From a beta proteobacterium L13 (lineage in GTDB: Bacteria; Pseudomonadota; Gammaproteobacteria; Burkholderiales; Chromobacteriaceae), in NCBI GenBank assembly GCA_000335715.1, contig AMYZ01000013.1:61673-125672 (forward strand): DNA of 64,000 nucleotides, in the 5' to 3' direction. The translations under genes were made by a program, and so were the position numbers. This document shows, piece by piece, positions 8,950 to 21,327 of the stretch. Positions within the stretch are counted from its first letter, which is position 1. Every line of letters begins with the position of its first letter. The notes beneath the pieces are model-generated. The model was not told the origin of the DNA, made no database searches, and saw only the letters and a program-made list of their open reading frames with translations.

Positions 8950-10266
8950 TCAGTCCTGTTTCTTGGTATTGGCTTCGTCATCCAGCTGGCGTAAAAACGC
9001 CAGCTTGTCGGCAATCTTGCCCTCCAGCCCGCGCGGCACCGGTTCATACCAGCGCACATCTTCCAGGCCTTCCGGCATATAGGTTTCGCCCGCCGCATAG
9101 GCATGCGGCTCGTCGTGGGCGTAGCGATATTCGTGGCCGTAGCCCAGCTCTTTCATCAGCCGGGTAGGCGCATTGCGCAAGTGTACCGGTACCGGGCGCG
9201 AGCTGTCGCCTGCCACGAAGGCGCGGGCAGCATTATACGCCATGTAGCCGGCATTACTCTTGGCGGCTATGGCCAGGTAGATCACCGCCTGCCCCAGCGC
9301 CAGCTCGCCCTCGGGGCTACCCAGGCGCTCGTAGGTGGTGGCGGCGTCGTTGGCGATCTGCATGGCGCGCGGGTCGGCCAGGCCGATGTCTTCCCACGCC
9401 ATGCGCACGATGCGCCGCGCCAGGTAGCGCGGGTCGGCGCCGCCGTCCAGCATGCGCGTCAGCCAGTACAGCGCGGCGTCGGGGTTGGAGCCGCGTACCG
9501 ATTTGTGCAGCGCCGAAATCTGGTCGTAGAAGGCGTCACCGCCTTTGTCGAAACGGCGGGCGTTGACGCTGAGCACCTCTGCCAGAAAAGCGCTGTCGAT
9601 GCGCGCGGTTTTGCGCGCCAGCGCGGCGGTGCGGGTTTGTTCCAGCAGGTTCAGGAAGCGGCGGGCGTCGCCGTCGGCGTAGCCGCTAAGGGCGGCGCGG
9701 GCGTCGTCGTCAAAGGCCAGGCCGTCCAGCGCACCGTTGGCCGCAGCGCGGTCGAACAGGGCGTGCAGGTCCGCCTGCGCAAGCGGTTTCAGTACATAAA
9801 CCTGGGCGCGCGACAGCAGCGCGGCGTTGACTTCGAATGAGGGGTTTTCGGTGGTGGCGCCGATGAAGGTGAGCAGGCCGGATTCCACAAACGGCAAAAA
9901 CGCATCTTGCTGGCTTTTGTTGAAGCGGTGTACTTCGTCCACAAACAGAATGGTGCGCCGCCCGCTGCGTTGCAGCGTGGCGTGGGCGCGCTCTACCGCT
10001 TCGCGGATATCCTTTACGCCGGACAGCACGGCCGATAGCGGGATGAAATCGGCATCGAAGGCATTGGCCAGAATGCGCGCCAGCGTGGTTTTGCCTACAC
10101 CGGGTGGCCCCCACAGCATCATGCTGTGCGGTACTTGCGCCTCGATGGCCATACGCAGCGGTTTGCCGGGGCCAATCAGGTGCTGCTGGCCGATCACGTC
10201 GTCCAGCGTGGTGGGGCGCAGTGCCTCGGCTAGCGGCTTGTGCGGCTCGCGTGCAAACAGGTCCAT
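8950..10266 (-). CDS. rarA: Replication-associated recombination protein A (MgsA/RarA AAA+ ATPase)
   Basis: AAA+ ATPase of the clamp-loader type that acts at stalled replication forks. It has 438 residues, the usual length. Near residue 55 is the Walker A GPPGVGKTT and near residue 105 the Walker B region FVDEVHRFNKSQQD; sensor 1 is GATTENPSF. The C-terminal tetramerisation region contains MLDGGADPRYLARRIVRMAWEDIGLADP and LPEGLEDVRWYEP-like sequence typical of RarA. The start is MDLFAREPHKPLAE. It lies three bases from lolA upstream and from serS downstream, the lolA-rarA-serS order seen in many beta- and gammaproteobacteria. Confidence 0.96.
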   Translation of the reverse strand: MDLFAREPHKPLAEALRPTTLDDVIGQQHLIGPGKPLRMAIEAQVPHSMMLWGPPGVGKTTLARILANAFDADFIPLSAVLSGVKDIREAVERAHATLQRSGRRTILFVDEVHRFNKSQQDAFLPFVESGLLTFIGATTENPSFEVNAALLSRAQVYVLKPLAQADLHALFDRAAANGALDGLAFDDDARAALSGYADGDARRFLNLLEQTRTAALARKTARIDSAFLAEVLSVNARRFDKGGDAFYDQISALHKSVRGSNPDAALYWLTRMLDGGADPRYLARRIVRMAWEDIGLADPRAMQIANDAATTYERLGSPEGELALGQAVIYLAIAAKSNAGYMAYNAARAFVAGDSSRPVPVHLRNAPTRLMKELGYGHEYRYAHDEPHAYAAGETYMPEGLEDVRWYEPVPRGLEGKIADKLAFLRQLDDEANTKKQD

Positions 10267-10269
10267 GGT

Positions 10270-10875
10270 TTACTCGCTGACCAGGTCTACGCCCTTGGGC
10301 GGGGTGAAGCTGAAGTTAGCCGCAGGCAGTGCCGGGTTTTTCCTGATGTCGCTAAAGCGGATGCGGGTCTGGTTGCCAAAGCTGTCGCCCAGCTCCATCT
10401 CTACCAGCTGGTTGTTGCTGAAGCCCATCTTGATGGACTCAAAGGTGTTGTCGGCTTTTTTGGGGCTGGCGGCCAGCCATTCCACGTCGCCTTGCTTGCC
10501 CATTTCGCGCAGCAGGTAGTCGCGCTCGATGGCGTTGCTGCCAGCCAGCAGCGCGGCCGGGCTGCTGCCCAGCGCGCCGGCCTGCTTGCGCTTGGTGATT
10601 TGCGCCAGCTCTTTGTCGTAGATCCACAGCGTATTGCCGTCGCCCACGATCAGCTGCTCGAACGGTTTGCTGTACGCCCAGCGCAGTTTGCCGGGGCGTT
10701 GCAGCTCCATGATGCCGCTGGCGGTTTCCTGCTTGCCCTTGCTGCTTACCGTCTGGCTGAAGCTGGCAGACAGGGTTTTGGTGCTGCTGACAAACTGTTT
10801 GAGCTGGGCAATGGCGGCGGCGTGGGCCGGGGCGGCCATGGCAAGGCAGAGCAGGGTGCTGGCGATGATCTTCAT
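10270..10875 (-). CDS. lolA: Outer-membrane lipoprotein carrier LolA
   Basis: Periplasmic chaperone that carries lipoproteins from LolCDE to LolB. The start is ATG at 10875 (MKIIASTLL) with AAGGAA upstream; 201 residues. The signal peptide runs to about residue 19 (APAHA). The mature part follows the family: LSASFSQTVSSKGKQETASGIMELQRPGKLRWAYSKPFEQLIVGDGNTLWIYD in pieces, then FSFTPPKGVDLV at the end. It is the first gene of lolA-rarA-serS. Confidence 0.93.
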   Translation of the reverse strand: MKIIASTLLCLAMAAPAHAAAIAQLKQFVSSTKTLSASFSQTVSSKGKQETASGIMELQRPGKLRWAYSKPFEQLIVGDGNTLWIYDKELAQITKRKQAGALGSSPAALLAGSNAIERDYLLREMGKQGDVEWLAASPKKADNTFESIKMGFSNNQLVEMELGDSFGNQTRIRFSDIRKNPALPAANFSFTPPKGVDLVSE

Positions 10876-10983
10876 GGTGTTCCTTGTGTGGGGTCGTGGC
10901 AGTGTGACCGCCGGTGCGGCGGGGGATTCGCACTGCTTAACAAGGCTTAACACTCTGGCGGGCAGTGCGTGCCGCCAGTGAGG

Positions 10984-11011
10984 TGCGGCCAACCCTGGCA
11001 GGTTGGCCGCA
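10984..11011. repeat. Inverted pair of GGTTGGCCGCA copies after nadE
   Basis: TGCGGCCAACC (10984-10994) and GGTTGGCCGCA (11001-11011) form an 11-bp stem with a 6-base loop, 8 bp past the nadE stop. No T run follows on the minus strand, so it may be a weak or Rho-assisted terminator, or mainly a repeat site. Confidence 0.85.
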
Positions 11012-11019
11012 GCGGTGGC

Positions 11020-12612
11020 TTAGCTGAAACGGTTGGTGATGGGGTAGCGCCAGTCTTTGCCGAAGCCGCGATGGGTAATGCGCGGGCCCACCGGTGCCTG
11101 GCGGCGCTTGTATTCGTTGATTTTCAGCAGGCGCACTACCTTGTTGACGTCGGCTTCGGCAAAGCCGTCGCGGATGATCTCGGCGGCCGACATATTGTGC
11201 TCCACGTAGCGCGCCATGATGGCGTCCAGCACCTCGTACGGCGGTAGGCTGTCCTGGTCTTTCTGGTCCGGGCGCAGCTCGGCCGACGGCGGGCGGGTGA
11301 TGATGCGCTCGGGGATGATGTCGCCCTGGGTGTTGCGCCAGCGGCACAGCTCGAATACCAGGGTCTTGGCCACGTCTTTCAGTACGGCAAAGCCGCCGGC
11401 CATGTCGCCGTACAGCGTGCAGTAGCCGGTGGTCATTTCCGACTTGTTGCCGGTGGTCAGCACCAGCTTGCCGGTTTTGTTGGACAGTGCCATCAGCAGG
11501 GTGCCGCGAATGCGTGCCTGCAGGTTTTCTTCGGTGGTATCCATGGCCAGGCCGTCAAACGACGGCGCCAGTGCGGCCATGAAGCTTTCGTACATCGGCC
11601 AGATTTCGATTTCGTCGTACTTCACGCCCACGCGCTGCACCATGTCGCGGCTGTCGTCCACGCTGATGTCGGCGGTGTAGCGTGACGGCATCATCACCGC
11701 GTGTACGCGCTCGGCGCCCAGCGCGTCCACGGCGATGGCCAGCGTCAGCGCGGAGTCGATGCCGCCGGACAAGCCTAGCAGCGCGCCGGGGAAGCCGTTT
11801 TTGTTGATGTAGTCGCGCACGCCTACCACCAGCGCGCGGTAGACGCTTTCCAGCTCGCCGGGCAGGGCGGCCTGGCTGGCCGGGGCGAGGTCGCCATCCT
11901 TGTAGTCCAGCAGCAGCAGTTCGTCGTCGTAGGCGGCGGCCTGGGCTACCAGCTCGCCCTGCGTATTCAGTGCGAACGAGCCACCGTCGAACACCAGCTC
12001 GTCCTGGCCGCCGGTGAGGTTGACGTAGGCGATGGGCAGGCCGGTTTCCTGCACGCGGTAGCGCAGCATCTCGTGACGGGTGCCGATCTTGTTGCGGTGG
12101 AACGGCGAGGCGTTCAGCGACACGATCACGTTGGCGCCGGCGTCGGCGGCTTCGCTGGCTGGTTCGATAGACCAGACGTCTTCGCAGATCAGCACGCCAA
12201 CCTGCACGCCGTTCTGTTCGAATACCAGTGGCGCCGCGCCGGGGGTGAAGTAGCGACATTCATCGAATACTTCGTTATTGGGCAGCAGCATCTTGTGGTA
12301 CTGGCCCAGGCGGTGGCCGTCGCGCAGCACGGTGGCGGCGTTAAAGCGCTCGTTGCCCAGCTTGGCCGGGTGGCCGATCACCAGCGTAATGCCGTCCAGC
12401 TGCTCCAGCTCGTCCAGGCCGGCGGCAATGGCGCGGTAGAAATGGTCGCGCAGCAGCAGGTCTTCCGGGCTGTAGCCGGTGAGGGCCAGCTCCGGGGTGA
12501 CCAGGATGTCGGCCCCCTGCGCCATGGCTTGTTGAGCCAGGGCCAGGATTTTCTGGGTATTGCCGGTGATGTCGCCAACAACCGGGTTGAACTGGGCTAG
12601 GGCAATGCGCAT
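11020..12612 (-). CDS. nadE: Glutamine-dependent NAD+ synthetase
   Basis: Makes NAD+ from nicotinic acid adenine dinucleotide with ammonia from glutamine. It has 530 residues. The N-terminal nitrilase-like glutaminase domain (MRIALAQFNPVVGD; nucleophile region VLICEDVW) is followed from about residue 280 by the synthetase domain with the ATP-binding SGGIDSALT. The start at 12612 is the family start; the frame extends nine codons upstream without support. It stands alone on the minus strand, with the tRNA-Ser genes divergent upstream. Confidence 0.96.
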   Translation of the reverse strand: MRIALAQFNPVVGDITGNTQKILALAQQAMAQGADILVTPELALTGYSPEDLLLRDHFYRAIAAGLDELEQLDGITLVIGHPAKLGNERFNAATVLRDGHRLGQYHKMLLPNNEVFDECRYFTPGAAPLVFEQNGVQVGVLICEDVWSIEPASEAADAGANVIVSLNASPFHRNKIGTRHEMLRYRVQETGLPIAYVNLTGGQDELVFDGGSFALNTQGELVAQAAAYDDELLLLDYKDGDLAPASQAALPGELESVYRALVVGVRDYINKNGFPGALLGLSGGIDSALTLAIAVDALGAERVHAVMMPSRYTADISVDDSRDMVQRVGVKYDEIEIWPMYESFMAALAPSFDGLAMDTTEENLQARIRGTLLMALSNKTGKLVLTTGNKSEMTTGYCTLYGDMAGGFAVLKDVAKTLVFELCRWRNTQGDIIPERIITRPPSAELRPDQKDQDSLPPYEVLDAIMARYVEHNMSAAEIIRDGFAEADVNKVVRLLKINEYKRRQAPVGPRITHRGFGKDWRYPITNRFS

Positions 12613-12798
12613 CGTGTTTTCACGGGGTGTGTTTTGCAATGCCGCAATTCTACCTGAAGCCGCGCAGGCTGGCTGCTAGGCGCATGCTGGCAGGGGAATG
12701 CGCAATGTGATCAAGGGCTTGGCCTGGCTGGGTGTGGCTGGCAGGCACGGCCAGTTGGCCGCAGGGCAGGGGAAGTATGCATTTTTTTGTAAAAAAGC

Positions 12799-12827
12799 TT
12801 GCCAAGGCGGGGGGGCTTCACTAGAAT
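12799..12827 (+). promoter_or_regulatory. Sigma-70 promoter for the tRNA-Ser genes
   Basis: TTGCCA (12799-12804), a 17-base spacer and TAGAAT (12822-12827), followed by a GC-rich discriminator (GCGCAGCC) typical of stringently controlled stable-RNA promoters. It lies about 50 bp before the first tRNA. Confidence 0.75.
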
Positions 12828-12878
12828 GCGCAGCCTCTGACGACAAAACGCCGCAAGGCCGGTCGAAAAGAGCCATCT

Positions 12879-12969
12879 GGAGAGGTGGATGAGTGGCTTA
12901 AGTCGCACGCCTGGAAAGCGTGTTCAGGGTAATACCCTGACGGGGGTTCGAATCCCCCCCTCTCCGCCA
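12879..12969 (+). tRNA. tRNA-Ser (anticodon GGA), copy 1
   Basis: A 91-base class II tRNA with encoded CCA. The acceptor GGAGAGG pairs with CCTCTCC; the anticodon stem CACGC/GCGTG holds loop CTGGAAA (anticodon GGA, reads UCC/UCU). The long variable arm is TTCAGGGTAATACCCTGA and the T loop is GTTCGAATC. Copy 2 is identical. Confidence 0.97.
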
Positions 12970-13031
12970 AGTTTTTACAATCTGCGCCCAGCCGGAGATT
13001 GCCGCAGCCCAGGCTGCCAGCAAAGTATTCT

Positions 13032-13122
13032 GGAGAGGTGGATGAGTGGCTTAAGTCGCACGCCTGGAAAGCGTGTTCAGGGTAATACCCTGACGGGGGT
13101 TCGAATCCCCCCCTCTCCGCCA
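13032..13122 (+). tRNA. tRNA-Ser (anticodon GGA), copy 2
   Basis: A second, base-for-base identical 91-base tRNA-Ser(GGA), 62 bp after the first and clearly in the same transcript (no promoter in the spacer, shared terminator after it). Confidence 0.97.
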
Positions 13123-13127
13123 GAATC

Positions 13128-13159
13128 AAAAAGCCCTGCGCATTAGCGCGGGGCTTTTT
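13128..13159 (+). terminator. Intrinsic terminator of the tRNA-Ser transcript
   Basis: AAAAAGCCC-T-GCGC pairs with GCGC-G-GGGCTTTTT around ATTA, ending in a T run six bases past the second tRNA. Confidence 0.85.
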
Positions 13160-13198
13160 GCTTTGCTGCCAGGCGCAGGCAGGTGCTATCACCAATGA

Positions 13199-14272
<1,074 letters not shown>

Positions 14273-14298
14273 TCGCCAGGTTTGGCGTCGTCAAACAA

Positions 14299-14332
14299 CA
14301 AGGCCACGGCTATGCCGTGGCCTTGTGCTTTT
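14299..14332. terminator. Bidirectional terminator between adenine deaminase and the tdk unit
   Basis: CAAGGCCACGGC and GCCGTGGCCTTG pair perfectly around TAT. T-rich runs follow on both strands (GCTTTT on plus, TTGTTTG on minus). Confidence 0.8.
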
Positions 14333-14365
14333 GCGTGGCAGATCAGGCCGGGCGCCGGCCGTGGC

Positions 14366-14767
14366 TCAGGCTTTGCCCTTGGTGAGCTGGTGGTGGTCCA
14401 GCAGTACCTGGTAGCTGGCGCTGGCGGCCTCGGCCAGCTCGGCCTGGCGCGGGTGGCCGGCAAAGACCAGCTCGGCGTCCAGGCTGCGCAGGGCGCGGCG
14501 GACGCAGGTGCAGACCTCTACCGCAGCGTTGAAGTCTGGCGCGCTGATGACGCGACCATTGCGGATCTTGCGTGCGTAAACGGCCGCCATTTGCCCGTAT
14601 TTCATGGCCATCTCGCAGGCTTGCCAGGCGCTGTCTTCTTCCAGGCTGGCAAACAGCTGCAGCACGGTATGGCAGGCGGCCTCGGCGCGGGCGTGGCGTT
14701 TGTCGGCCGCCTGGCGCTCGGCGCTGGCGGAGGCGGGCTTGCTGCCGCCGTGGCGGGGTTTGCTCAT
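14366..14767 (-). CDS. Conserved hypothetical protein translationally coupled to tdk
   Basis: I do not recognise this 133-residue protein. The start at 14767 overlaps the tdk stop (ATGA), which favours coupled translation over the longer upstream start. The sequence is soluble and helix-rich. The N-terminus is basic and low complexity (MSKPRHGGSKPASASAERQAADKRHARAE). The rest alternates Ala/Leu helices, with three cysteines, two of them in EVCTCVRRAL. No signal peptide, membrane segment or catalytic motif is visible. Confidence 0.7.
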   Translation of the reverse strand: MSKPRHGGSKPASASAERQAADKRHARAEAACHTVLQLFASLEEDSAWQACEMAMKYGQMAAVYARKIRNGRVISAPDFNAAVEVCTCVRRALRSLDAELVFAGHPRQAELAEAASASYQVLLDHHQLTKGKA

Positions 14768-15339
14768 GGTGTGTCTTCCCGGGCGTGGCCCTGATAAAAG
14801 CATTTGGCGCACACGGCGTGGTAGCGCGTGTCGTCGCCGATATCGACTTGTGGCCCTTCTTTTATGCGCTGACCCTGGCCGTCTACACGGATATGCATGG
14901 TGGCTTTGCGGCCACAGGTGCAGATGGTCTTGATCTCTTCGATGTCCTCAGCCAGCGACAGCAGCCAGGCGGCACCGGGGAAGGGCTCGCCCTTGAAGTC
15001 GCTGCGCAGGCCAAAGCAGATCACCGGCACGTGGCGGGTGTGCGCCAGGCGGTGCAGCTGCTGCGCCTGCTCGCTGGTGAGGAACTGCGCTTCGTCGATC
15101 AGCACGCAGGCGATGTCCTGGTAGTCCTGCGCCAGAAAATCAAAGCCATCGTCGTAGGTCAGCGCGTCGCGCTGGATATTCAGCCGCGAGGTGATCTTGC
15201 CCACGCCATAGCGGTTATCGATGGCGGCGGTGTACAGCCGTACGGCCTTGCCCATGGTTTCGTAGTTGTTGGCGATCTGCAAAAGCTGGGTGCTCTTGCC
15301 GCTATTCATTGCGGCGTAGCGGTAAAAAAGTTTGGCCAT
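14764..15339 (-). CDS. tdk: Thymidine kinase
   Basis: Phosphorylates thymidine to dTMP in the salvage pathway. It has 191 residues, family length. The P-loop AAMNSGKST is near residue 9, the acidic motif VLIDEAQFL near residue 80, and the lasso region GLRSDFKGEPFPG follows. The zinc-binding cysteines sit in ICTCGRKA and CAKCF near the end. It is the first gene of a two-gene unit with the unknown protein above. Confidence 0.96.
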   Translation of the reverse strand: MAKLFYRYAAMNSGKSTQLLQIANNYETMGKAVRLYTAAIDNRYGVGKITSRLNIQRDALTYDDGFDFLAQDYQDIACVLIDEAQFLTSEQAQQLHRLAHTRHVPVICFGLRSDFKGEPFPGAAWLLSLAEDIEEIKTICTCGRKATMHIRVDGQGQRIKEGPQVDIGDDTRYHAVCAKCFYQGHAREDTP

Positions 15340-15475
15340 GGGCGTGTTGGTGCGTAAGGGGCTGGCATTTTAGCCCAAGCAGGGCGGGGTGTGCGAACAG
15401 TGCGTTTGCGCAGCCGGCTTACGTTTACGGAAGTGTGCCGCTATCATGATGCTGCAATGCACACAAAGGATCACC

Positions 15476-15901
15476 ATGGACAAGAAACTGCCTTTGCTGG
15501 ACCGCCGTACCATCACCATGCGCTGGGGCGATATGGACGCGGTAGGGCACCTGAACAATACCTATTATTTTCGCTACATGGAGCAGATCCGTGTGGAATG
15601 GCTGGATGGCATCGGCCACCCCATCAACCCGGCCGGCATCGGCCCGGTGCTGGGCAGCACCAGCTGTACCTACAAGCGCGAGCTGTCTTACCCGGCTACC
15701 GTGGTGGTGAGCAGCGAGGTGGTCAAGGTTGGCCGCAGCAGCCTGACGCTACGCCATCACTTCTATCTGGCTGGCGACGACAGCACCGTGTACGCAGTGG
15801 GCGAGGCCACGCTGGTGTGGGTGGATTACCAGGCGGGCAAGTCGGTGTCCATCCCCGAGCCTATCCGCGAGCGGCTGCGCGCTGCGGGTGCCGAGGCCTG
15901 A
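15476..15901 (+). CDS. Acyl-CoA thioesterase, hot-dog fold (4HBT/YbgC type)
   Basis: Predicted cytoplasmic thioesterase of 141 residues. The start at 15476 (MDKKLPLLDRR) gives the usual length. The active-site stretch MRWGDMDAVGHLNNTYYFRYME carries the Asp and His-Asn of the 4HBT family (split: RWGDMDAVGHLNN, then YYFRYMEQIRVEW). The substrate is unknown. It is a monocistronic plus-strand gene between two terminators; one window-repeat copy (15727) lies in it in the V-G-R frame. Confidence 0.85.
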   Translation: MDKKLPLLDRRTITMRWGDMDAVGHLNNTYYFRYMEQIRVEWLDGIGHPINPAGIGPVLGSTSCTYKRELSYPATVVVSSEVVKVGRSSLTLRHHFYLAGDDSTVYAVGEATLVWVDYQAGKSVSIPEPIRERLRAAGAEA

Positions 15902-15919
15902 CGCAGGCAGCACCATAAG

Positions 15920-15952
15920 AAAGGCGCCGTTCATATGAGCGGCGCCTTTTTG
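15920..15952. terminator. Bidirectional terminator between the thioesterase gene and mnmC
   Basis: AAAGGCGCCG and CGGCGCCTTTTT pair around a short AT-rich centre (GTTCATATGAGC region). It serves both convergent genes. Confidence 0.85.
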
Positions 15953-15971
15953 CTTTGTGGTGGCGACGGGG

Positions 15972-17969
15972 TCAGTCGCGTTCGCGCAGCTTCTGCCGAA
16001 TGATGTCGCGAATCAGGAAACGGCTGGGGTGGATGGCGTCCATGATGGGCTTGGGCAGCGGCGCCGGCTCGTTGTCCAGCAGGCTGGCCAGCACCTCGCC
16101 GCATAGCGGGGCCGTGACCATGCCGCGCGAGCCGTGCGCGGTGCTGACAAACAGGCCGGTGACCTCGGGGGCGCTCTGGCTCAGTTTCAGCGACGCATCG
16201 CGCCCCAGCGGGGCGTACAGGTCGTTGAAGGCTTCGCGGTCCACAATGGCGCCGCACATGGGCAGGTAGTCCGGGCTGGTGCAGCGCAGTGCGGCGCGGC
16301 CGTTGCACTGGCTGGCTGTCAGGCTGTCGCCGCCTAGCGCCTGGTGCAGGGCCGGAGCCATCTGCGCCAGCATGTCCAGGTTTTCCTGGTGTTCGCTGTT
16401 GCAGGGCTGGGTGTCGCTGGTATCAAACTTGAAGGTGGCGCCCATGCAGTGCGTGCCGTTGCGCGCCGGTGAAATATAGCCCTCACCGCACAGCACGGTT
16501 TTCAGTGTATTGCTGGCCGGCGTGGCGGCCACTACCGACACCTGGCCGCGGATGCGCTTTACCGGCAGGTAGAAGGTGGGGTCGAACTGCACGGTTTCGT
16601 TGGCGGTGGCCAGCACGGCAATACCGCCTATGGCCAGCGGGCCATCGCTGCCTATGGCCACCCAGCTATGGTCGGCCGGGTTTTGCGATAGCTCGGTAAT
16701 GGCAGTGGCCAGGCGCACGGTGATGTTGGGGTGATCCAGCAGGCGGCGTACCAGCGCCGGCGGGTGCAGCCAGCCCCCTTGCGGGAAGTACAGCCCCGCT
16801 TGCGTGATGGGCAGGCCCGCCAGCTGCGAGGCTTGCTCGGCGTCCACCGCGTGCAGGATGTCGTGCGGCAGGCCCGCCAGGGCCAGGCCCTGCTGACGTT
16901 TGCTTTCTTCGGCATTGTGCGCCAGCTGCAGTACACCGCACTGGCGCCAGGTATCGTCGCTTTGTGGCAGGCTGCTGGCCAGGGTGCGCAGGCTGTAGCC
17001 GTAGCCGGACAAAATCAGCTGGGTCAGCGGGGTAAAGTGCGGCGACAGCTTGGTGTACAGCACGCCTTGCGGGTTGCCCGAGGCTTCGTTGGCCGGCACC
17101 GGGTGGCGGTCTACCACCGTAACCTGCCAGCCGCGCACGGCCAGGCTGTGGGCAATGCTGGCACCGGCAATGCCGGCGCCTACCACAATGGCACTGCGCT
17201 CCAGGTGCTCGGGCAGCTGGGGGCGCGCATACCAGGGCGCTTGCCAGCTGCTGGCGGGGGCGCTGGCCAGCCGGCCACGCGTCATCTCCCGTTTGCTGCC
17301 AAAGCCGGGGACTTTTCCCACGGCAAAGCCGGCCTCGGCCAGGCCGCGGCGTACCACGCCGGCGCAGGTAAAGGTGGCCAGCGTGGCGCCGGGCTTGCTC
17401 AGGCGTGCCAGCTGTTCAAACAGTGCTGGCTGCCACATGTCGGGGTTGCGTGACGGGGCGAAACCATCCAGAAACCAGGCATTCACGCTGGCGTCCAGTT
17501 CGGGCAGGGTGGTGAGTGCATCGCCCACCAGCAGGGTAAGCGTGATGCGCCCGCCCGCCAGTACAAAGCGGTGCCAGCCCGGTGCCATGGCTTGATATTG
17601 CTGTAGCAGCTCGCCAGCCTCTGCGGCCAACGCTGGCCACATGGCCAGCGCTCGCTGCATGTCGTCAGGGGAGAGCGGGTGTTTTTCCGTGCTGACAAAG
17701 GCCAGGCGGGCGCCTGCTGGTGCGTCGGCCAGAAAGCACTGCCACGCCATCAGAAAGTTCAGCCCGGTGCCAAACCCGGTTTCGCCTATGGTAAACAGCT
17801 CACCGTTTTGCAGTGCGGCAAAACGCTGCGGCAGATCGTTGTTGTCGATAAACACATGGCGGGTTTCGGCCAGGCCGCTATCGCGCGAGAAGTACACATC
17901 GCCGTAGTCGGCCGACATCGGCAGGCCGGTGCTCCAGTCCAGACGGGCAGGGTAAAGAGGTGAAGTCAT
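15972..17969 (-). CDS. mnmC: tRNA 5-methylaminomethyl-2-thiouridine biosynthesis bifunctional protein MnmC
   Basis: Carries out the last two steps of mnm5s2U34 formation in tRNA wobble positions. It has 665 residues from ATG 17969 (MTSPLYPARLDW); a start eight codons upstream is possible. The N-terminal methyltransferase domain (about 1-240) contains GETGFGTGLNFLMAW and WFLDGFAPSRNPDMW. The C-terminal FAD oxidoreductase domain starts with AIVVGAGIAGASIAHSLAVRG near residue 262 and ends with VSTAHGSRGMVTAPLCGE. It stands alone on the minus strand. Confidence 0.95.
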   Translation of the reverse strand: MTSPLYPARLDWSTGLPMSADYGDVYFSRDSGLAETRHVFIDNNDLPQRFAALQNGELFTIGETGFGTGLNFLMAWQCFLADAPAGARLAFVSTEKHPLSPDDMQRALAMWPALAAEAGELLQQYQAMAPGWHRFVLAGGRITLTLLVGDALTTLPELDASVNAWFLDGFAPSRNPDMWQPALFEQLARLSKPGATLATFTCAGVVRRGLAEAGFAVGKVPGFGSKREMTRGRLASAPASSWQAPWYARPQLPEHLERSAIVVGAGIAGASIAHSLAVRGWQVTVVDRHPVPANEASGNPQGVLYTKLSPHFTPLTQLILSGYGYSLRTLASSLPQSDDTWRQCGVLQLAHNAEESKRQQGLALAGLPHDILHAVDAEQASQLAGLPITQAGLYFPQGGWLHPPALVRRLLDHPNITVRLATAITELSQNPADHSWVAIGSDGPLAIGGIAVLATANETVQFDPTFYLPVKRIRGQVSVVAATPASNTLKTVLCGEGYISPARNGTHCMGATFKFDTSDTQPCNSEHQENLDMLAQMAPALHQALGGDSLTASQCNGRAALRCTSPDYLPMCGAIVDREAFNDLYAPLGRDASLKLSQSAPEVTGLFVSTAHGSRGMVTAPLCGEVLASLLDNEPAPLPKPIMDAIHPSRFLIRDIIRQKLRERD

Positions 17970-18098
17970 GCTGTTGCCAGGTGCCATGGGCACGGGGTGA
18001 ATCCGAGATGGTGCATAGTATGCCTGCTTGCAATAAAAGCGCCTATGCGGCAGCGCAAAAAACCGGTCGCGTTTGGCGCGGCCGGCCTGGCGGGTTTG

Positions 18099-18572
18099 CT
18101 AGTCGATTTGCCAGCGCAGGTTGAAGGTGGTGGTGGCGGGCATCATGCGGTCTTTCCAGTGGATTTCCGGCACATAGCCTATCTCCAGCTGCAGCAGCTT
18201 GCCGCCTACCGTAACAAAGGGCAGCCCGGCCAGGCCGTGCATGCCGCTGCCGTTGAGGTAGCCCACCATCAGCCCGGCGCCTACGACGACGTTCTCGCCG
18301 ACTTCCCATTGTTTGCGGCCGCCACCGGCTACAAAGTAGGCCGTTTCACGGCGCGAGTCGCGATAGCTGCCGCCGCGCACAAACAGGCTGTAGTCCACTT
18401 GCGGTTCGGCCAGCTCCAGACCCAGGCCGGGGTTGCTGTTGTTCAGGTCGCAGTTATAGCGCGTGCCGTCACAGCTGCCGTGATGCGAGGCACCGAAAAC
18501 CAGTACCGAGGTGTCTGCCATGGCGCTGCTACAGCCCAGCGCCAGCGTGATTGCCAGTAGGTTTGTTTTCAT
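18099..18572 (-). CDS. Small exported protein, probable beta-barrel
   Basis: I do not recognise a family. It has 157 residues from ATG 18572 (MKTNLLAITLALG), with GGGGGC upstream. A clear signal peptide ends at SSAMA. The mature part alternates short beta-prone segments (VDYSLFVRGGSY, TAYFVAGGGRKQW, VVVGAGLMVGYL, LQLEIGYVPEI) and ends in FNLRWQID, as expected of a small outer-membrane barrel. Two cysteines (CDGTRYNC) are close together. It is divergent from clpB, with a 146-bp shared upstream region. Confidence 0.7.
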   Translation of the reverse strand: MKTNLLAITLALGCSSAMADTSVLVFGASHHGSCDGTRYNCDLNNSNPGLGLELAEPQVDYSLFVRGGSYRDSRRETAYFVAGGGRKQWEVGENVVVGAGLMVGYLNGSGMHGLAGLPFVTVGGKLLQLEIGYVPEIHWKDRMMPATTTFNLRWQID

Positions 18573-18654
18573 ATTGCCCCCGTATTTTGATAAGACATGC
18601 TTTATCGACCGTGGCTTGCTCTTTGATGGTAGGCAAAAAGCCGGCAATGTGAAC

Positions 18655-18684
18655 CTTGAAAAGCAGTGGCTTTCGCCCCAGCTA
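18655..18684 (+). promoter_or_regulatory. Sigma-32 (heat-shock) promoter of clpB
   Basis: CTTGAA (18655-18660), a 15-base spacer and CCCCAGCTA (18676-18684) match the RpoH pattern CTTGAA-N11-16-CCCCATnTA with one or two changes. It lies 35 bp before the clpB start. Confidence 0.8.
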
Positions 18685-18718
18685 GATAGCATCGGATTCT
18701 CATTGCAAGGAGGCTGTC

Positions 18719-21295
<2,577 letters not shown>

Positions 21296-21327
21296 TGGAT
21301 GTTGCCGGCTAAGCGTACCGGGTAGTG

